NCBI GenBank assembly: GCA_030533445.1
Contig: CM060064.1
Span: 39,835,787-39,899,786 of the forward strand
Reading direction: 5' to 3'
DNA length: 64,000 bases
Origin: Cyprinodon diabolis
Taxonomy: Eukaryota > Chordata > Actinopteri > Cyprinodontiformes > Cyprinodontidae
Part shown: one piece after another, positions 1 through 45,903 of the stretch
Layout of the letters: every line of letters starts with the position of its first letter
Numbering within the stretch: the stretch's first letter is position 1
Made by a program: the position numbers and the translations under genes
The notes under the pieces: model-generated
The model's input: the letters and a program-made list of their open reading frames with translations, nothing else
Told to the model about the DNA's origin: nothing
Databases searched by the model: none

Positions 1-75
1 GAACTGTAAAGCTCCTTGAGATGACATGTTGTGAATTGGCGCTATATAAATAAACTGAATTGAAATAAATATTAA
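1..75 (+). mobile_element. L2-type retrotransposon 3' tail, cut by the window edge
   Basis: The sequence matches the ends of the copies near 8.8, 21.3 and 36.3 kb: CTTGAGATGACATGTTGTGA, then GGCGCTATATAAATAAACTG, finishing in a GAATTGAA run. This is the 3' end of a common teleost L2-like non-LTR family. The 5' part lies outside the window. Confidence 0.7.
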
Positions 76-785
76 GAATATCTCTTTTTGTCTGCTGCTG
101 CCGGAAAAACTCCATATCTTTCTGCACAATCATACAAATTATTTACAACTTCACAGTAATATACATTAGTCACTCTACAACAATTCAATTCAATTCAGTT
201 TAACAGACCAAGGATTTCAGGATGCTGATGTTTAAATGTCCCCTGTTTGACTAACTGCGGCTCACTGAGCTCTTTATGCTGTAATTAATAATGTACTTTA
301 GATTGTATTATTTATTTTTTTGCTTTTAGGGCTACGTAAAATTGATGACATGTTCTACTTGTAAGGAACCTTTACTGATGAAAACCTCACAGAAACACCA
401 AACTAACCGTTTTAAAAGGCATATTTCTCAAACTCTGGGCCCTTTAGAGCCACCCTTCTCCTGAAATGTCCCCCATGCAGCTGAGAAAAAATGATCCCAA
501 CATGCAATCACATTCTTCAAATGCTGAATAGTCATATATATGTTTAATTCAGGTGTTTTGGAGCCTAAATGCATCATCAGGTGTCAGCTATAGCATATTG
601 GATTATTAGGTTGGGGATCTGCAAAAAAAAACCTTTTGGACATTTTTGTTTATTTTTTCACTGTTTTTAGTTTTGCATCAAAACAAGACAAAACAAGGCA
701 TTTCCATTTTCCTCAGAAAGCTGATAAGTTCTGACCACTGTGCTCCTCCATCATGGTCAGCCAGCCCCCCCATCAAGGCTCTTCT

Positions 786-793
786 CCCCGCCC
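786..793 (+). promoter_or_regulatory. GC box in probable promoter of the five-EGF gene
   Basis: A CCCCGCCC motif (Sp1-type on the minus strand) lies about 105 bases before the first ATG, in a locally GC-rich stretch (about 750-880) after AT-rich sequence. No TATA box is obvious, so a TATA-less promoter is inferred. The transcription start is not visible. Confidence 0.35.
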
Positions 794-897
794 AGTGTGG
801 AGCCTCCTGGCTTCGCTCCGACTGAAGCTACTCTGTGTGGAAAAGCAGGAGCGTCCATCGCTCCGTTTCCTCCTATTCTGCCGCCCAACTATAGAAA

Positions 898-2135
898 ATG
901 ATTCTAAAAATGGGCTTTTTGGCTCCTAAATCAGCGCTTTCTGTCTGTAGTTTGTTATTCGCGCTCGTCGGCGTTTGTTCCGCAGGTTCGGACGCGCCGC
1001 GCGGTGTCGCGCTCGGGTTCGTCTTCGACCCTGAAGCGAAGTGCGATCCGCCGTGCGAACATGGAGGAGTCTGCATCCGTAACAACACCTGCTTCTGCTC
1101 CAAGGGCTATGAAGGGGAAAGATGCCAGTACGGTGAGATCATTTGGGCCGGTCAGAAGAACAGACTAGTTCGGCTGGTGGTAAAGCATCTAGCAGCACCT
1201 CAATCATGGACATTCAATGCATTTAATGTCAATGTGCAAATTTAAAGAGTCATCCAATATATAAACCAATCTTCTTTGAAACATGTTTTTATTTAGTTTG
1301 ATGCATTCAGAACTATGTCTATTGTTTTATAACCAAACTGTTTAGTCTTCTGCACACCCTGCTGTTCATAGGGCTGTATTATTCACCTATGTTTTTAACA
1401 AAACTCTGATTATAATTGAGCATTTTCTTTTGGTTATGTTTAGGGATATCATAGTGAAGGAGCGATAATGCAAATTCACACCACACTTTTAAGATCACCA
1501 CCTGTTCTATCACAAAAAATCACAAAGAAATACATGCAATATTCTAATTTCGGACTGTAACAAGGCTGCTTTCTTATAAACTCCTACTTTTACCAGCAGT
1601 TATCTACCTTGATTAACTATTAAATACCAAAGGAAAAAATTAAGTAAGGCAAAGAATAATACTTTTGTACCAACAAGGTAATTCCTAAACAGCTACTAGT
1701 TTTAAACTCAGTGTAGATGATTAATTAAAGGATGAAACATCTCAGGTTCTGATCAAGATCATTGCAGGATATATGTGTGTGTTTGTTTGTTTGTTTGAGA
1801 TTACTTGTTAGGAGTAAGTTATGAGGAAATGTAGAAAAACTAGTTAGCCTATCATGAAGTTGTATTTTTCAAGGCTATTTTAAAAAATTTGTGTGATTTA
1901 AACCAAAGAAAATAGTGATCATAAAATAATGAATTCACCATGTTTCTCCTTATTGATATAGAAAGTGTAAAATTAAGACTAAATATGTTAAAAAATATTA
2001 ATGGGAACAATTTGGTTCTGTTTCAGCCAATTGTTTCCCCAAATGTAAAAATGGTGGAGCCTGTCTTCGTCCAGGAAAATGCAGGTGCCTTCCTGGATAT
2101 GGAGGAAGATACTGTCACAAAGGTCAGCAGGTCTC

Positions 2136-2171
<36 letters not shown>

Positions 2172-2172
2172 G

Positions 2173-2270
<98 letters not shown>

Positions 2271-3420
2271 CATCTATCCATCCATCCATCCATCCATCCA
2301 TCCATCCATCCATCCATCCATCCATCCATCCATCCATCCATCCATCCATCCATCCATCCATCCATCCATCCATCCATCCATCCATCTTTCAAATAATGCG
2401 TCTTTTCTCAGTGACGTGTTCTGGCGGATGCTGGAACGGGGGGGAATGCACCGCCGTCAACGGAGTGGTCAAATGCATTTGTCCTTCCGGCTGGACTGGA
2501 TCAGAATGCCAGTATCGTGAGTTTTATGATTGTTTCTAATTATGTGATTAAAAAGGTTGAAGCTTTCACATAGAGCTGCTCTATCTGCTGTTTCCACAAC
2601 CACATTAATATGAAGCTACACTCAGGGCATCTTTTTATTTTATCAGGATTCATTTACAAACAGAGTAGCAGCAAAGAGATCTTTGGAATTTGGTTTCAGC
2701 TCATCAAAAAGAGATGATTCTAATTTCTTGGGTTTAGAGAGATAAAATCAACATTTTGAGTCTGAGTTAATAAGAAAAGATATCCAGTGTTTAGCTCTAT
2801 TTCAATAAAAAGAGAACAAACATAAAGCATTGAGTTTTCTCCTGCAGCTTGTTTCTACCCAAATGATGCAGAAATATTTAAGTTAAAGAAATTTATAGTG
2901 ACATTACTTCTCTGGATATATTAACAATTCAGTTTCTATCCTGGTTTCTCTGCTTTTATCATTTTCCTCAAAAAATCTTTCTCTTTGGTTTGTTTGCACT
3001 GTTCTTGCAACAGCGATTTGTCCCCAGGGCTGCAGAAATGGCGGGACCTGTGCGGCTCCAGGAATCTGCAGCTGTCCAGAGGGATGGTTGGGTGGTGCAT
3101 GTCACACTGGTGAGTTAAACACACAGCAGCCACCCTCCATAAACTATGTAGTCTTTTCTGTTTAGTTTATTTCCAGAATTGTCCTTTTTTTCCTTGCCTT
3201 TTTGTGTTGGGTTTATGGCGTCTGGTTTTCCAGGCTTATCTCTGGCTCTTGGGATTTTACTGAATAAGCTAACACCTTTGCTTTTGTTTCCTTTGTCTCT
3301 GCTCCAGCCGTCTGCAGTCAGACCTGTCTGAACGGAGGGAAGTGCATTTCTCCCAACAAATGCCGCTGTCGGCCTCCTTTCTCCGGTCCTCGCTGCGAGG
3401 AGAGGAAAAAATCCCACTAA
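898..3420 (+). CDS. Secreted five-EGF-repeat protein (unnamed), 5 exons, 214 aa
   Basis: Spliced CDS on exons 898-1132, 2027-2122, 2412-2516, 3014-3109 and 3308-3420 (645 bases). All introns are GT-AG and phase 1. The protein has an N-terminal signal peptide (hydrophobic core about residues 12-26), a short spacer, then five EGF repeats starting near residues 50, 80, 111, 147 and 179, each with six cysteines and mostly the CxNGGxC pattern of tenascin, WIF1 and VWDE. Repeat 3 has a three-residue longer C3-C4 loop; repeat 5 lacks the usual Gly-aromatic. The tail is basic (EERKKSH, then TAA). There is no transmembrane segment, so it is probably extracellular. The start could be ATG 898 or ATG 910, the latter with G at +4. 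It is convergent with vwde, whose last exons share the one-EGF-per-96-base phase 1-1 design, so origin from vwde EGF exons is plausible but inferred. It could also be called WIF1-like. Function unknown. Confidence 0.82.
2136..2387 (+). repeat. Compound tetranucleotide microsatellite (CTAT)n-(CATC)n filling intron 2
   Basis: About 130 bases of TATC units, with one TGTC interruption near 2170, run into about 115 bases of ATCC units. The array spans nearly the whole 289-base intron 2 (2123-2411) of the five-EGF gene, leaving about 13 bases after the donor and about 24 before the acceptor. Neither unit contains a stop codon in any frame, so the array gives false Leu-Ser-Ile-Tyr and Pro-Ser-Ile-His open frames. 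Confidence 0.97.
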
Positions 3421-3771
3421 TCATTCCCAGACTGCAGAATAAGCGTTTTTCATTTGTAGCTAAAACATTGTTCTCTATACCTTTTGTAATGCAGCATATT
3501 TTTTAATACAGCTTTTTTTGTATTTTTTTGTTTTTTAGAAAATACTGTAAATTGCCATTAAATTACAAAAACTTATGGTGTGTAAAATGTTTATTTACAA
3601 AAAAAGTCAATACAATTGTATTTAGCTTTGATGTAAAAAACTGCAACATATTTCTATCAGTCTTCATGATGTTTATTATTCCCACTCTACTAACAAACCA
3701 AGCTCAAAAAGAAAATTTAAAATACATCTACTTGATTAAAGGGAAAACAGATTACAACTTATTTCAATGCA

Positions 3772-3777
3772 AATAAA
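3772..3777 (+). terminator. Polyadenylation signal of the five-EGF gene
   Basis: AATAAA lies 352 bases after the TAA stop and is followed within 30 bases by a GT/T-rich stretch. This fits a 3'UTR of about 370 bases. It is the best-placed canonical hexamer on this strand. Confidence 0.55.
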
Positions 3778-3799
3778 ACAGATTTCAAAACAATATTAA

Positions 3800-5113
3800 C
3801 CTTGTATTGTTGCTTTTTCCCTCGTTTATTTGCTAGGGAACCTGGAAAAAGCAACAACTTTAAGTTTGCAAACACCTGATCGCTGAAAATTGCTGCAAAT
3901 TTTTTTTAACTATATTGGGACACACACAGAAACAGGGCAACAAGGAATATCAGCATTAATCTAGTATAAAAATCGGGAGACACAGTGATGAATACAATGG
4001 ATCACAATAGAAGTTTACACACCTGTTACTGTAAGTTTTCCTCTTTTCTTAATATATGAATTTTGTACAATTTAGCTAAAATTATTTGCAATATAATAAC
4101 CAGGTTTCATACACTTGTTCACACTTATAGTCATTCTTGCTGTAGCTGTAAAGGAAGAGGTGTTTTCCTGAAATTTGTTTAATCAATTTTTTTGTATTAT
4201 TTACAAAATTCATAAAAACCTCATAGAAAAAAGACTTGAAGAGTCCAAAAGGGCAACTGAAAGCCTTAAGAGCCTCATGGAGGAGCTGCATCAGTACTGA
4301 TTTTTTTCTGCATTTATTTGCAGTTTAGCTGAATGAGGCATTAGGGTTGAACGATGGGCACCTTCTATTTTAAACTATGCAGTTCAAACTAAAAGAGGAA
4401 GTATTATGATCTGAAGGGATCAAGTCTGACCTTTTGGACCACGGCTACAGAAGGTTTAGATTTAGCACCAGGACATCCCACAATAGAAAACAATGAGAAT
4501 AGTGACTAACCTTGAGCATCCTGAGCTAAAATCTGTTAAAGTTTGTGAGCAAGAGACGTCCTTGAATAGCTTGTGGTAGAGCGGGTAAATATTAAGAAAG
4601 TTAGTACTTCAATACTGATAAAAAAAACAACAAAAAAACTGAATGATGTATTTTCATCAAATAAATCCTTTAAATTATGTCTTAGATTCACTACACAGGC
4701 TTGTACAGGTTATGCTTTATGTCATGTTAAAGAAAAGGTTGCAAAATAGTTTAAAATGACACCCCAACATGTCTCTGACAGGGTATGTGCATCTACGGCG
4801 CATAAAACTCAATATATTCAAAGTTCTTTAAATGAACAGATTTTTCTTTAAACCTTGAGGAAGAGAAATGAAGGGACCAAAACACACAAGTGAATTAAAT
4901 CCTGTCCTTTGCTTAGATTACATGTGAACGTTGTTCTCCATCTTCCGCTCAGATACACACTTAAAGCGTTCCTCCTGTTTTATATCTCTTGCATCCTTAA
5001 TAATTTTTCATCTCGTCTTCTCATGCATACGAAACCTGCAAACAGCACATTGGATTTCACACATAGGAATACAGATCAAGGTACACATCTCATGTTTGGA
5101 CTGGTTCTTTAAG
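3800..5113. other. Convergent intergenic spacer / vwde 3'UTR
   Basis: AT-rich sequence between the tail-to-tail genes, with no recognisable coding exon. A minus-strand AATAAA (TTTATT at 4313-4318) would give vwde a 3'UTR of about 800 bases; this is tentative. No repeat family was recognised. Confidence 0.4.
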
Positions 5114-37355
<32,242 letters not shown>

Positions 37356-37740
37356 TCTGCACAGGGTCGCCGCCGAACAGCGCGAGCGCAGAGCGTGAGC
37401 TCCGTGCTTGGATCTAAAGTCCTCCCCACGCGGCACAAGCTTGCCCTCTTTTCTGCCACAACTATAGTTTTTAAATTAAAACTGTTTTTTAAAATAATAA
37501 CCTATTGATTTAGATCGTTTCTTTTCATTGAGAACAGAAGCTGTCCGATACATCCAGCTTCCGGACAGCAGCAGAGTTCAGCATCGGCGTTAGGAGGAGC
37601 AATCCCCTCCAAATGAGCCAAACATCCAATAAGTTCTTCACACATCTATGGGCACCTATGTGTGGTTAAAAAAAAAAAACATTACAGTAAAATAGCCTAA
37701 TTGAATAAATAATTAAGCTATTATATCATAAACATGCTTG

Positions 37741-38194
<454 letters not shown>

Positions 38195-41100
38195 GTATCA
38201 TGTATCAACTTGTACACTGTTTAACCATAAAAACAGAACACCAGACTTACTTTTGTTTCATCAGTCACTACTGCAAACAACTTAAACAGATGGTGCTTTG
38301 TTTTTAAAGGGAAACTGACCCAGCCTAACAGTTGGGTTTTGGACAGAACAAATATAACATTAGGAGCTTTTTCCCAACTGTTTCACTTCTCAGTCTTTAA
38401 GCTCTGATTGCTTCTCGGTTTCTCAGTCAGAAGCTTTTAGAAGCATATCGTCGTTTGGAAATTATTTATTCAGGTATCTGGGGGGAAATAATCTGACACA
38501 ATTTACTGAACAAATGAATTAATGAACAACTGAAAATAAGGAATTATGGAATCTAAAGAAATTTTGCTTTATCTTCACATTAAATGAGAGATGTTCAAAG
38601 ATGATCATTACAGCTATGTGAACAATCACATCCTTAATGAAGTATCGAATTATTAAAAGAGATGCATTTTTCCTCCCAGGATGTTTCATTAGGCAAGACC
38701 ATTAGTGTGTTGTTTTTGATTGACTAAAACAATTAAGAATTTGCTATTTTAACAGGTCTATTTTTTTAGAATACCCTCTGAGAATACAGTTTTAAAAAGC
38801 CAGTAGCAGATCTACAAGGGTTCCATTGGAAACTGACAGTTGTCTCCTCTGCCTGTATAGCATGACGGTGACTGGCTTGATTTTAAATCTCAGTCTGAGA
38901 AGGGATACAAACTCTCCTTCATAAATCTCCTGAACCATCAGAGTGGTACGAGTCTGGAATATGCATTACGGGGGGAAAAAACTGTTTCTTTAACTCTCCT
39001 CACTCCTCTTTCTTACACAACCAGCAATCAGGAATCTATACGCAATGAGCGCACATGTATAAAATATATGATCAAGTTCAGTCCCAAGGAGCAAATAATG
39101 GTCTAAACAAATGGAAATAATTGCTTCCATTAATGGTTTAATCTTGATCCAAGCTAATTTTGTCCAATTTTCTCTGATTACAATCAGACCCAGAAGCAAG
39201 AAAGGTGGCAGCTCCACGGTGTCCTCCAGGAAATGTGCCATCAGTGAAATGGGCCGCTGAATTCAAACCATGCATAAGCTCCACCAAGATCAAAGATGAT
39301 CAGTTGTGCAATCATTGGAGTAAAAGAGCAGAAAAATACATGTATTAAAATAGTACAAAGAAATAAGTTAAGCAGTTTATCTTTTTTTTTTTTCCGGCTT
39401 CCACAGGAAATGCAAAAATTACATTTTTAATTTTAAAATAATAAGAGGTAATACCTTAATTTGGCTACTGTGGTCTTTTTTTTTTTTTTTAATAAGTTTG
39501 AGTTCCTGCCTTTGTTGCATAGCTAGAAGATGTTTTAAAAAAAATGTCAAGCTATGACACCTGAGCTGTAGATGATGTACTCAAACTGTGAACTAAAGAT
39601 AAGAAATGAGAGATGACTTCTAATGCATTGCACCAGGGTATCTAACTTTAACCATGACATTTAATAAAACATCCAGACTCAATACTCTTAAAACAACTTA
39701 AGGGTACTTATTCACACAAAAGTAAATTAAGTTTTGCTTATGGACATTTTTCTGTTTGAGAAAGCATCATATATGTTTCCTCTTTCAGCTGAGTTCTAGC
39801 CTTTCTCCATGCGCAAAACACTGGAAACTCCCATGCTAAGTAATTTGTCATGGAGATTTTAATGGGTTTTAAATATGCCATAATAACCTAATTGTGACCG
39901 CATAAAGACCGACCATCCTCTGGTGCTTTTTTTTTTACACAGCTCAACATATAGGTGCCACAATTCAAAGCAGCTCTGTTAGGTTGTTAGGGGGGCTGGT
40001 ATTCCCAAATAGGACAGTTTTTTTTTTATATTCTTTTATTGTGATTATATTCTGTCCTGCTTTTTATCAGTGCTAAATGACAGAAGATGGTATCTGATGG
40101 CGGAAACCAAAGAATATATGCCTAAAAATATGTGTAACATCCTAAAATATATAGACATTTTTAGATATTCTAAGAAAATATATTTAAATGAATCCAGTGT
40201 TTTTTTATTAATTTGCCCTGCATTCCTCTCAGCTTCTCTTGTTGGCATATCCTTAAACTAAAGACATAATTTAATTTTCTGCATTTTCTCTTCACTAAAC
40301 AAAACTGTTAAACCAACATTATTCTTTATGGTCTTGCAAAACAGAAAGGAAACACATTTTCCAGCACTCAAAGTTAACCAGGATCAGTGGAAAATCACAG
40401 GTTAACTCTATTTGAATCCTTTAGTTGCTTTTGAGAAAGTGATCACAGTGACTGTAAATGTCACCAAATGCAAAGAAAGAACATTTACTACACATGCAAA
40501 AAGCCAAAGGTCAAGAGAAGCCCACAGAAGGAGATGCTCCTGGTTTTCACAGGGCCAAATAGGTCAGGTCCTTGAGAGACACTTTCCTGGCTTCAGCTCT
40601 GGTTTCCTGTTGTCTTCTCTTCTTTGTGTCTGCCTTTCAGGTCAACATGAAGCCAAAGCTGCAACAACTTGTCTGGGCACAAGGTGTATGCAAATGTTTA
40701 CTCACCAGAGTCACCTCTGTCCTCGCTCATTCTAAGATGACAAATCTTTTAATCCTGCTGAAACATACAATTTAATTTGGAGATGTAATATTTAAACAAT
40801 AAAATAATGTTAGTTGTACATAGAGGTACAAATACATAAGACAATGCACCAAAAAAGTTGTAGAAATTTTTTTTATTTTTTTTCCGCTAACGTAAATTGA
40901 ATTGTTAAACAAAACAAACAAATGCATAAATGCATGTATATGTTGTTTTAACAGTCCATATGCTGTGATAAAATTTCATAGAAAGCCAGATATTCTGCAT
41001 TTATCACCAAAATATCTGGGCATACAGCAGATTGTGTCTTGATTTTTGTTTTAGGCCCAGTTAGTAAAAGCTCTTACGTTCAAGTTACACAGTAAACAGT

Positions 41101-44100
41101 GTCTTAGAATTTATTGCACATATCTGGAAGAAACATTATCTCTGCAGTCCATGCCTCAGTCTGCATCCTAACACTTAGTTTAAACTGCAATGTTTCCAGG
41201 TCTTGGGCATTCCAAACTATAGACTAAATTAACTTAACCGTTTTTGGTCAGTACAGAAAATACAACTCTTGAAAGGTAACTCACCCCAAAAATCATTTTT
41301 TTTGTTTTAGAGATAAACTGGGTCTAGTGGGCAGAACAAACTGCCTGCATCCGACTCAACCGACCCTGATCTGCTTTTCCCCCTGTCATGGTGACTGCAT
41401 AGAGGTAAAGGATGTACAGGAAATTCCTTCAGAATAAACAGTGCAGCCAGCCAGGCGTTGAACATGAATTGGTTGTTGCTGTTACTGTGCATTGTGTAAA
41501 TGCACAGTAAAAACTTGATCATGCATAGAAAGTTTAAAAGTGAGTTAATTTATGTGATGGAGTTGAGCCTCTGAATCAGTTTCTGCTTATGGCCTACCTT
41601 AAACCTTAGTCCGCCACTTCTGCATTCGTTTTACTACCTGTGACTGCAGGATTTTCTGCAGATATATGTGCCGCTCTCTGGTGGTTATTTAGGTTCAACA
41701 CTTCATCCTCCTCACATTTGAAGAAGATCATTGCCTGCCATAATGTAAACTTGATTTTTTTAAATGACACAGTTCTGGTTGCCAATAAGCAAAATGTATG
41801 AACCTGTGCAGGTGCTGCTTTTTTTTTTTTTTTACCAAATACACCTTTGACAATAATCTGTGTAGTTTGTCATTTCTTCAAAACATACCTTAGCAATGGG
41901 CTTTATTTAATCGACATTCTCATCATTTCTTTTTATTTGGGGCTCATGTTTATTTAGTACTATTATATCATACATTTGGAATTCAAAAGATTAATTTATC
42001 TGGTAAGAACAGGTAGGATCTCACATTCATAGCCAAATAAAGCAAAAAATTCTACATATCCATTTAGAGTTTAAGCCTGTATTTTCTAAGTTTCCTGTTC
42101 ATTTAGAAAATAATACTGGAAATGTTTCTCAGTGTCCATCAATAGAAGATTTTTTTTTTACTTCTAAAATAATTTACTCAGAATACTAATTATGCATCTT
42201 TCAAAATAAGAGAACAGATTTCAGGAAAGGACACATTTTTGCATTGTTGCTAAGTTCCTATGTTGTTTGGTCTAGACTGCAGCTGCACTAAGCCCATTTA
42301 AACCTTGTTCTGTTAAAAAGTTTAAATCCTTTTGTAACTAAGCAGCAGTTTTTTCTGAGCACCACTCTCACGTTTGTTCTTTTAAACCACATTATCAAAA
42401 TGAAAAACATAATTTCGCTCAAACTCTGTGGATTAAGTTTTCAAACTGAGCTTCCTTCTTGAACTTTCAGTAATTTTTAAAAACGGCTTTACAAGATTTA
42501 TTGCATCAAATTGCATCTCATTTGAAAATGAAAAAGAAATTCTCTACAAGTCAAGACCTTTCGTTAACAAGTAGCACATTTCTTAAACTTTAAAAAACCT
42601 GGCAGCTAATGTAACGGTTCCAGATTCAGAGTAATGGATTTTTACTTTTTTTTTTACAGCCTTGAGACCTTTTCTCCGAAAAATAAAACACTTTCAGATA
42701 TAGGTTTATGACAGCCTCATGAAGCAAAAAGGAGATGTGAGATTATTTCAACAAACCTCATAAATCTGAGTCCAAAGAAGAAAGACACTAAAAGGTCTAA
42801 AGCATTAAACCAACTTCCTGATGGCCTTCAGTCTCAGCTGATGTTTTTTAAGCATGGATGAATGCATATGCATACCTCAAACACCATATTAAGTCCAGGG
42901 ACTTTCACGAAATACAACAGTAGCTTTTCATTCACTTTAGCCTAAAACACATTCATTAACTTTTCCTAAATAAAAGCATTGATATCAAACATGTCTTTGG
43001 GTTACACAATTGCAATACTTCAATTTCTACACAAGGTGGTGATATATTCAAAAATATAAACTTATGCTAAAATCTGCTGGGCTTTATGAAAGCCTTCCAG
43101 ATATTTAAACTGCAAATCAGGAAGATCCAGGCAACCTGAATTATAGATTAAAGCATTTAGATGTCAATGTGTTTGTTTTCTCCACTTGGTTCTTACTTAG
43201 ACATGAGTCCATGATTAAGGTCATATTTAACTGTGGTACAGAGGAGCAGATCTGAACTTAACAGATGTTTTACAAACATGAAGACACATTTGGGTTTGGA
43301 GCCATTTTGTACCTGATCTATGATTCCTCTAATGTGAGCAATAAGTGAATAATCTGATATTACGGATGACATTTATGAACATTGTGTTCAGTTAAATTTT
43401 TTTTTAAGACTATCTTTATTCTTTCAAATAAATTAGAAATAATATAAAGATTTCAGTAGCACCAACAATCTTTTTTTATTGAACCTAAATTTCTATCATA
43501 TTCTATCACATTTTTGATACCAAAATCTTTTTTTGTTTTTATTTTCATGACTCTTGTTTTAATTAATTTCATATGACTTTATTGCAAAGCACTTTTATAT
43601 CACATGTAAGGAGTGCTTTGTAAAAATATCAGCACAATAGAGAAGGTTTGTTTTATACTAAACTTTGAGATGGACTTTAGTCAACATCATAAAAAAGTCC
43701 AAAACATATAAAATTCTGGCTTTCTTTTTTAACTTTGATTTTTTTCTGTTTCAACACTTTTGAAAGTAAGTCTACATTAAAACATCCAATTGACAAGTTA
43801 TAAAGTAAAGATTTTATATTTCTAGACATGATTTATGTAGTGCTATCTTTAATTTTTTCAAGCAATGGGTAGAGCTTTCTGTTTGTTTTCTGACCCTTTT
43901 ATTAAAACTATTTTTCTAAATAGCCATATTATTTATTCTTTTTATATGTACTGCAAAATCACAAAGATAATTTTTTTAACAACAGTTGTTTTTCCTGTAT
44001 AAAGATTTTCTGAAAACATAAAAGTGTTTTTATAAAGTGAAAAATTGACAATGGAGGTGGCAGGTATCTACATTATCCAGTTAATAGCAGATGGCATGAC

Positions 44101-44850
44101 GAGTCCTGCAGCTCACTGGTGCACTGACAGCTGCTCACTCACTACATAAAGAATGACAAACATGTGAAACCAGCTCTTGCTCCAAGCGTGGCTGAAATAG
44201 CGACATGAATGTGTTTAAAGGGTGGTCTGGGACTATGCGCATAACTGAATGGTTAAATATAAAATAAAAAGGAGTATCAATTTCTGCAGAACACAGCTTA
44301 AACGTAATGGTCCCATATGCATATTTTTAAAATCCCTAATAGATGTGGAAACTCTGGGCAGTATTAATGATGGTTTAAGTTAGTTATGTATCATAAATGT
44401 GTTTAGATTATCTTAGAAAAACACCACTGAAAGAACAATGGCTTTATAATTCAGTAGAATTAACAAATTCTTCATTGAATCAATGATTATTTTTTGTTAC
44501 CGGTATACAAAAACCTGCTTGTTTGCCAACCTGAGGAAACACCCTTCATCTTTGCAACATAGTTAGATAAGATATATCATGACGAGAAATCTGTTGTAAA
44601 TAAGCTTACGCAACAACTACAGCTTTGCCCTGTGTTGGGTGCTGTAACAGAAATCATGTCAAACATCCTTGATGCTTTTGAGCTTTGTAGATCTGTTTAG
44701 AGAAACTTTTTCATCATCAATAATATCATGATATTGCAACTTTTAGTATTGACTGATACCTATATTGACCTAATGTGGACATACTCTTCTTGCTCATTTT
44801 GCATGTGCAATGTAAGAAAATTCGGTGATATTACTCAAAAAGAGAACAAT
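38195..44850. other. Gene-free AT-rich spacer upstream of vwde
   Basis: No exon-like reading frame with domain similarity, no RNA gene and no clear transposon was found in this 6.6 kb. Only poly-T/poly-A tracts (for example near 39380, 39477 and 41819) stand out. It could hold regulatory elements, but none can be named from one sequence. Confidence 0.5.
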
Positions 44851-45903
44851 TGTCATAAACAATAGGTACTGTATAGCCTCTTTCCCACTGAAATTAGCTG
44901 GTTAAGCCATTTTTTTTTTTTTTTTAACCACGGATTGACTTGCAAACAATCAGCATTTGGCTCCCCTCCCAAAAGCTGGGTCTGAACCCCTGGTGGCAAG
45001 CTGTATGGTCTCTGTCCCTCCACACACAGGGTAAGCGAAAATTCCCCGATGCAACAGATCAGGAAATTAAGCAATGGAGAGCAGGATGTAATGAAGCCAG
45101 AACGTAGTAAGTGTGCTTTATTGTTTTACACTTTTATCTGTCTGAATGCCACATACCAGTGGTGTGCCATGTTTATGGAATGTAAACAGAGTTGTTTCGC
45201 CTTGTTAGATGGGACATCACTGGCGCCATGTGATGAGGTCCGTACATTGCATTCAATGGTATCATGTAAATTAGCGGGTCGAGCTGGGTCTGGTGTTCCC
45301 ACTGCATGCCAGTCAGAGCCAAGGTGATTTTAACATGGGTCACTTGCCGAGTAGTTTGCAAGATAAGTCGGGTAGACGCGGGTTGGTGAGCTATTCCCAC
45401 TGCCACTAAAAGACAATTGTTCAAATGTGTTTGTCAGCCAGTGAGAAAGGGTAAGACAACAACCGAACCAACTCTTTTTTACAAAACCTCTAAACAGAAG
45501 CTGATAGATGTGGAGCGTTTAAATCAGTTTACTTATATTGGGAATTTTAGACAGGCTGATATATTCTGATATTTCTTTTGGCTAATATTGAGGAGATTTC
45601 CAAATCAATATTAGATCAGGACATCACTATATCTGTTAAATCCCTTATTGGGGAGCAAATCTCAAGTTGTGCTGAATCCATCTTTGTATTTGCTTGTAAA
45701 ACATGTAACAGTTGCCAATATAAAACAAATGTCCAAATAAGGGGGAATAAGTTATAGAGTTTTATCATAAATCAAACTAATATATAAAAAAATCAATACT
45801 ATTGTCTATAAAAAGTTTCTCAGGATTGGAAACCCTAAAAACAGGAGATTAGCAGAACTGTTAGATTGCTGATGAAGGTTCTCAGTCATCCAGGTCATAG
45901 TCA

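Noticed and set aside
2136..2387. Regular repeats that could suggest a CRISPR-like array
   Set aside because: Four-base units without spacers, in an animal intron; a plain microsatellite.
1940..2539. A 199-codon open frame rich in LSIY and PSIH repeats
   Set aside because: It is the translation of the intron 2 microsatellite; its exon 2 part is out of frame with the EGF. Not a protein.
44853..45425. Possible transposon with words such as CTGGGTCTGAACCCC and a 'ttcccactg' near each end
   Set aside because: The end words are in the same orientation, no convincing inverted ends or target duplication were found, and the frames are broken; not listed as a feature.
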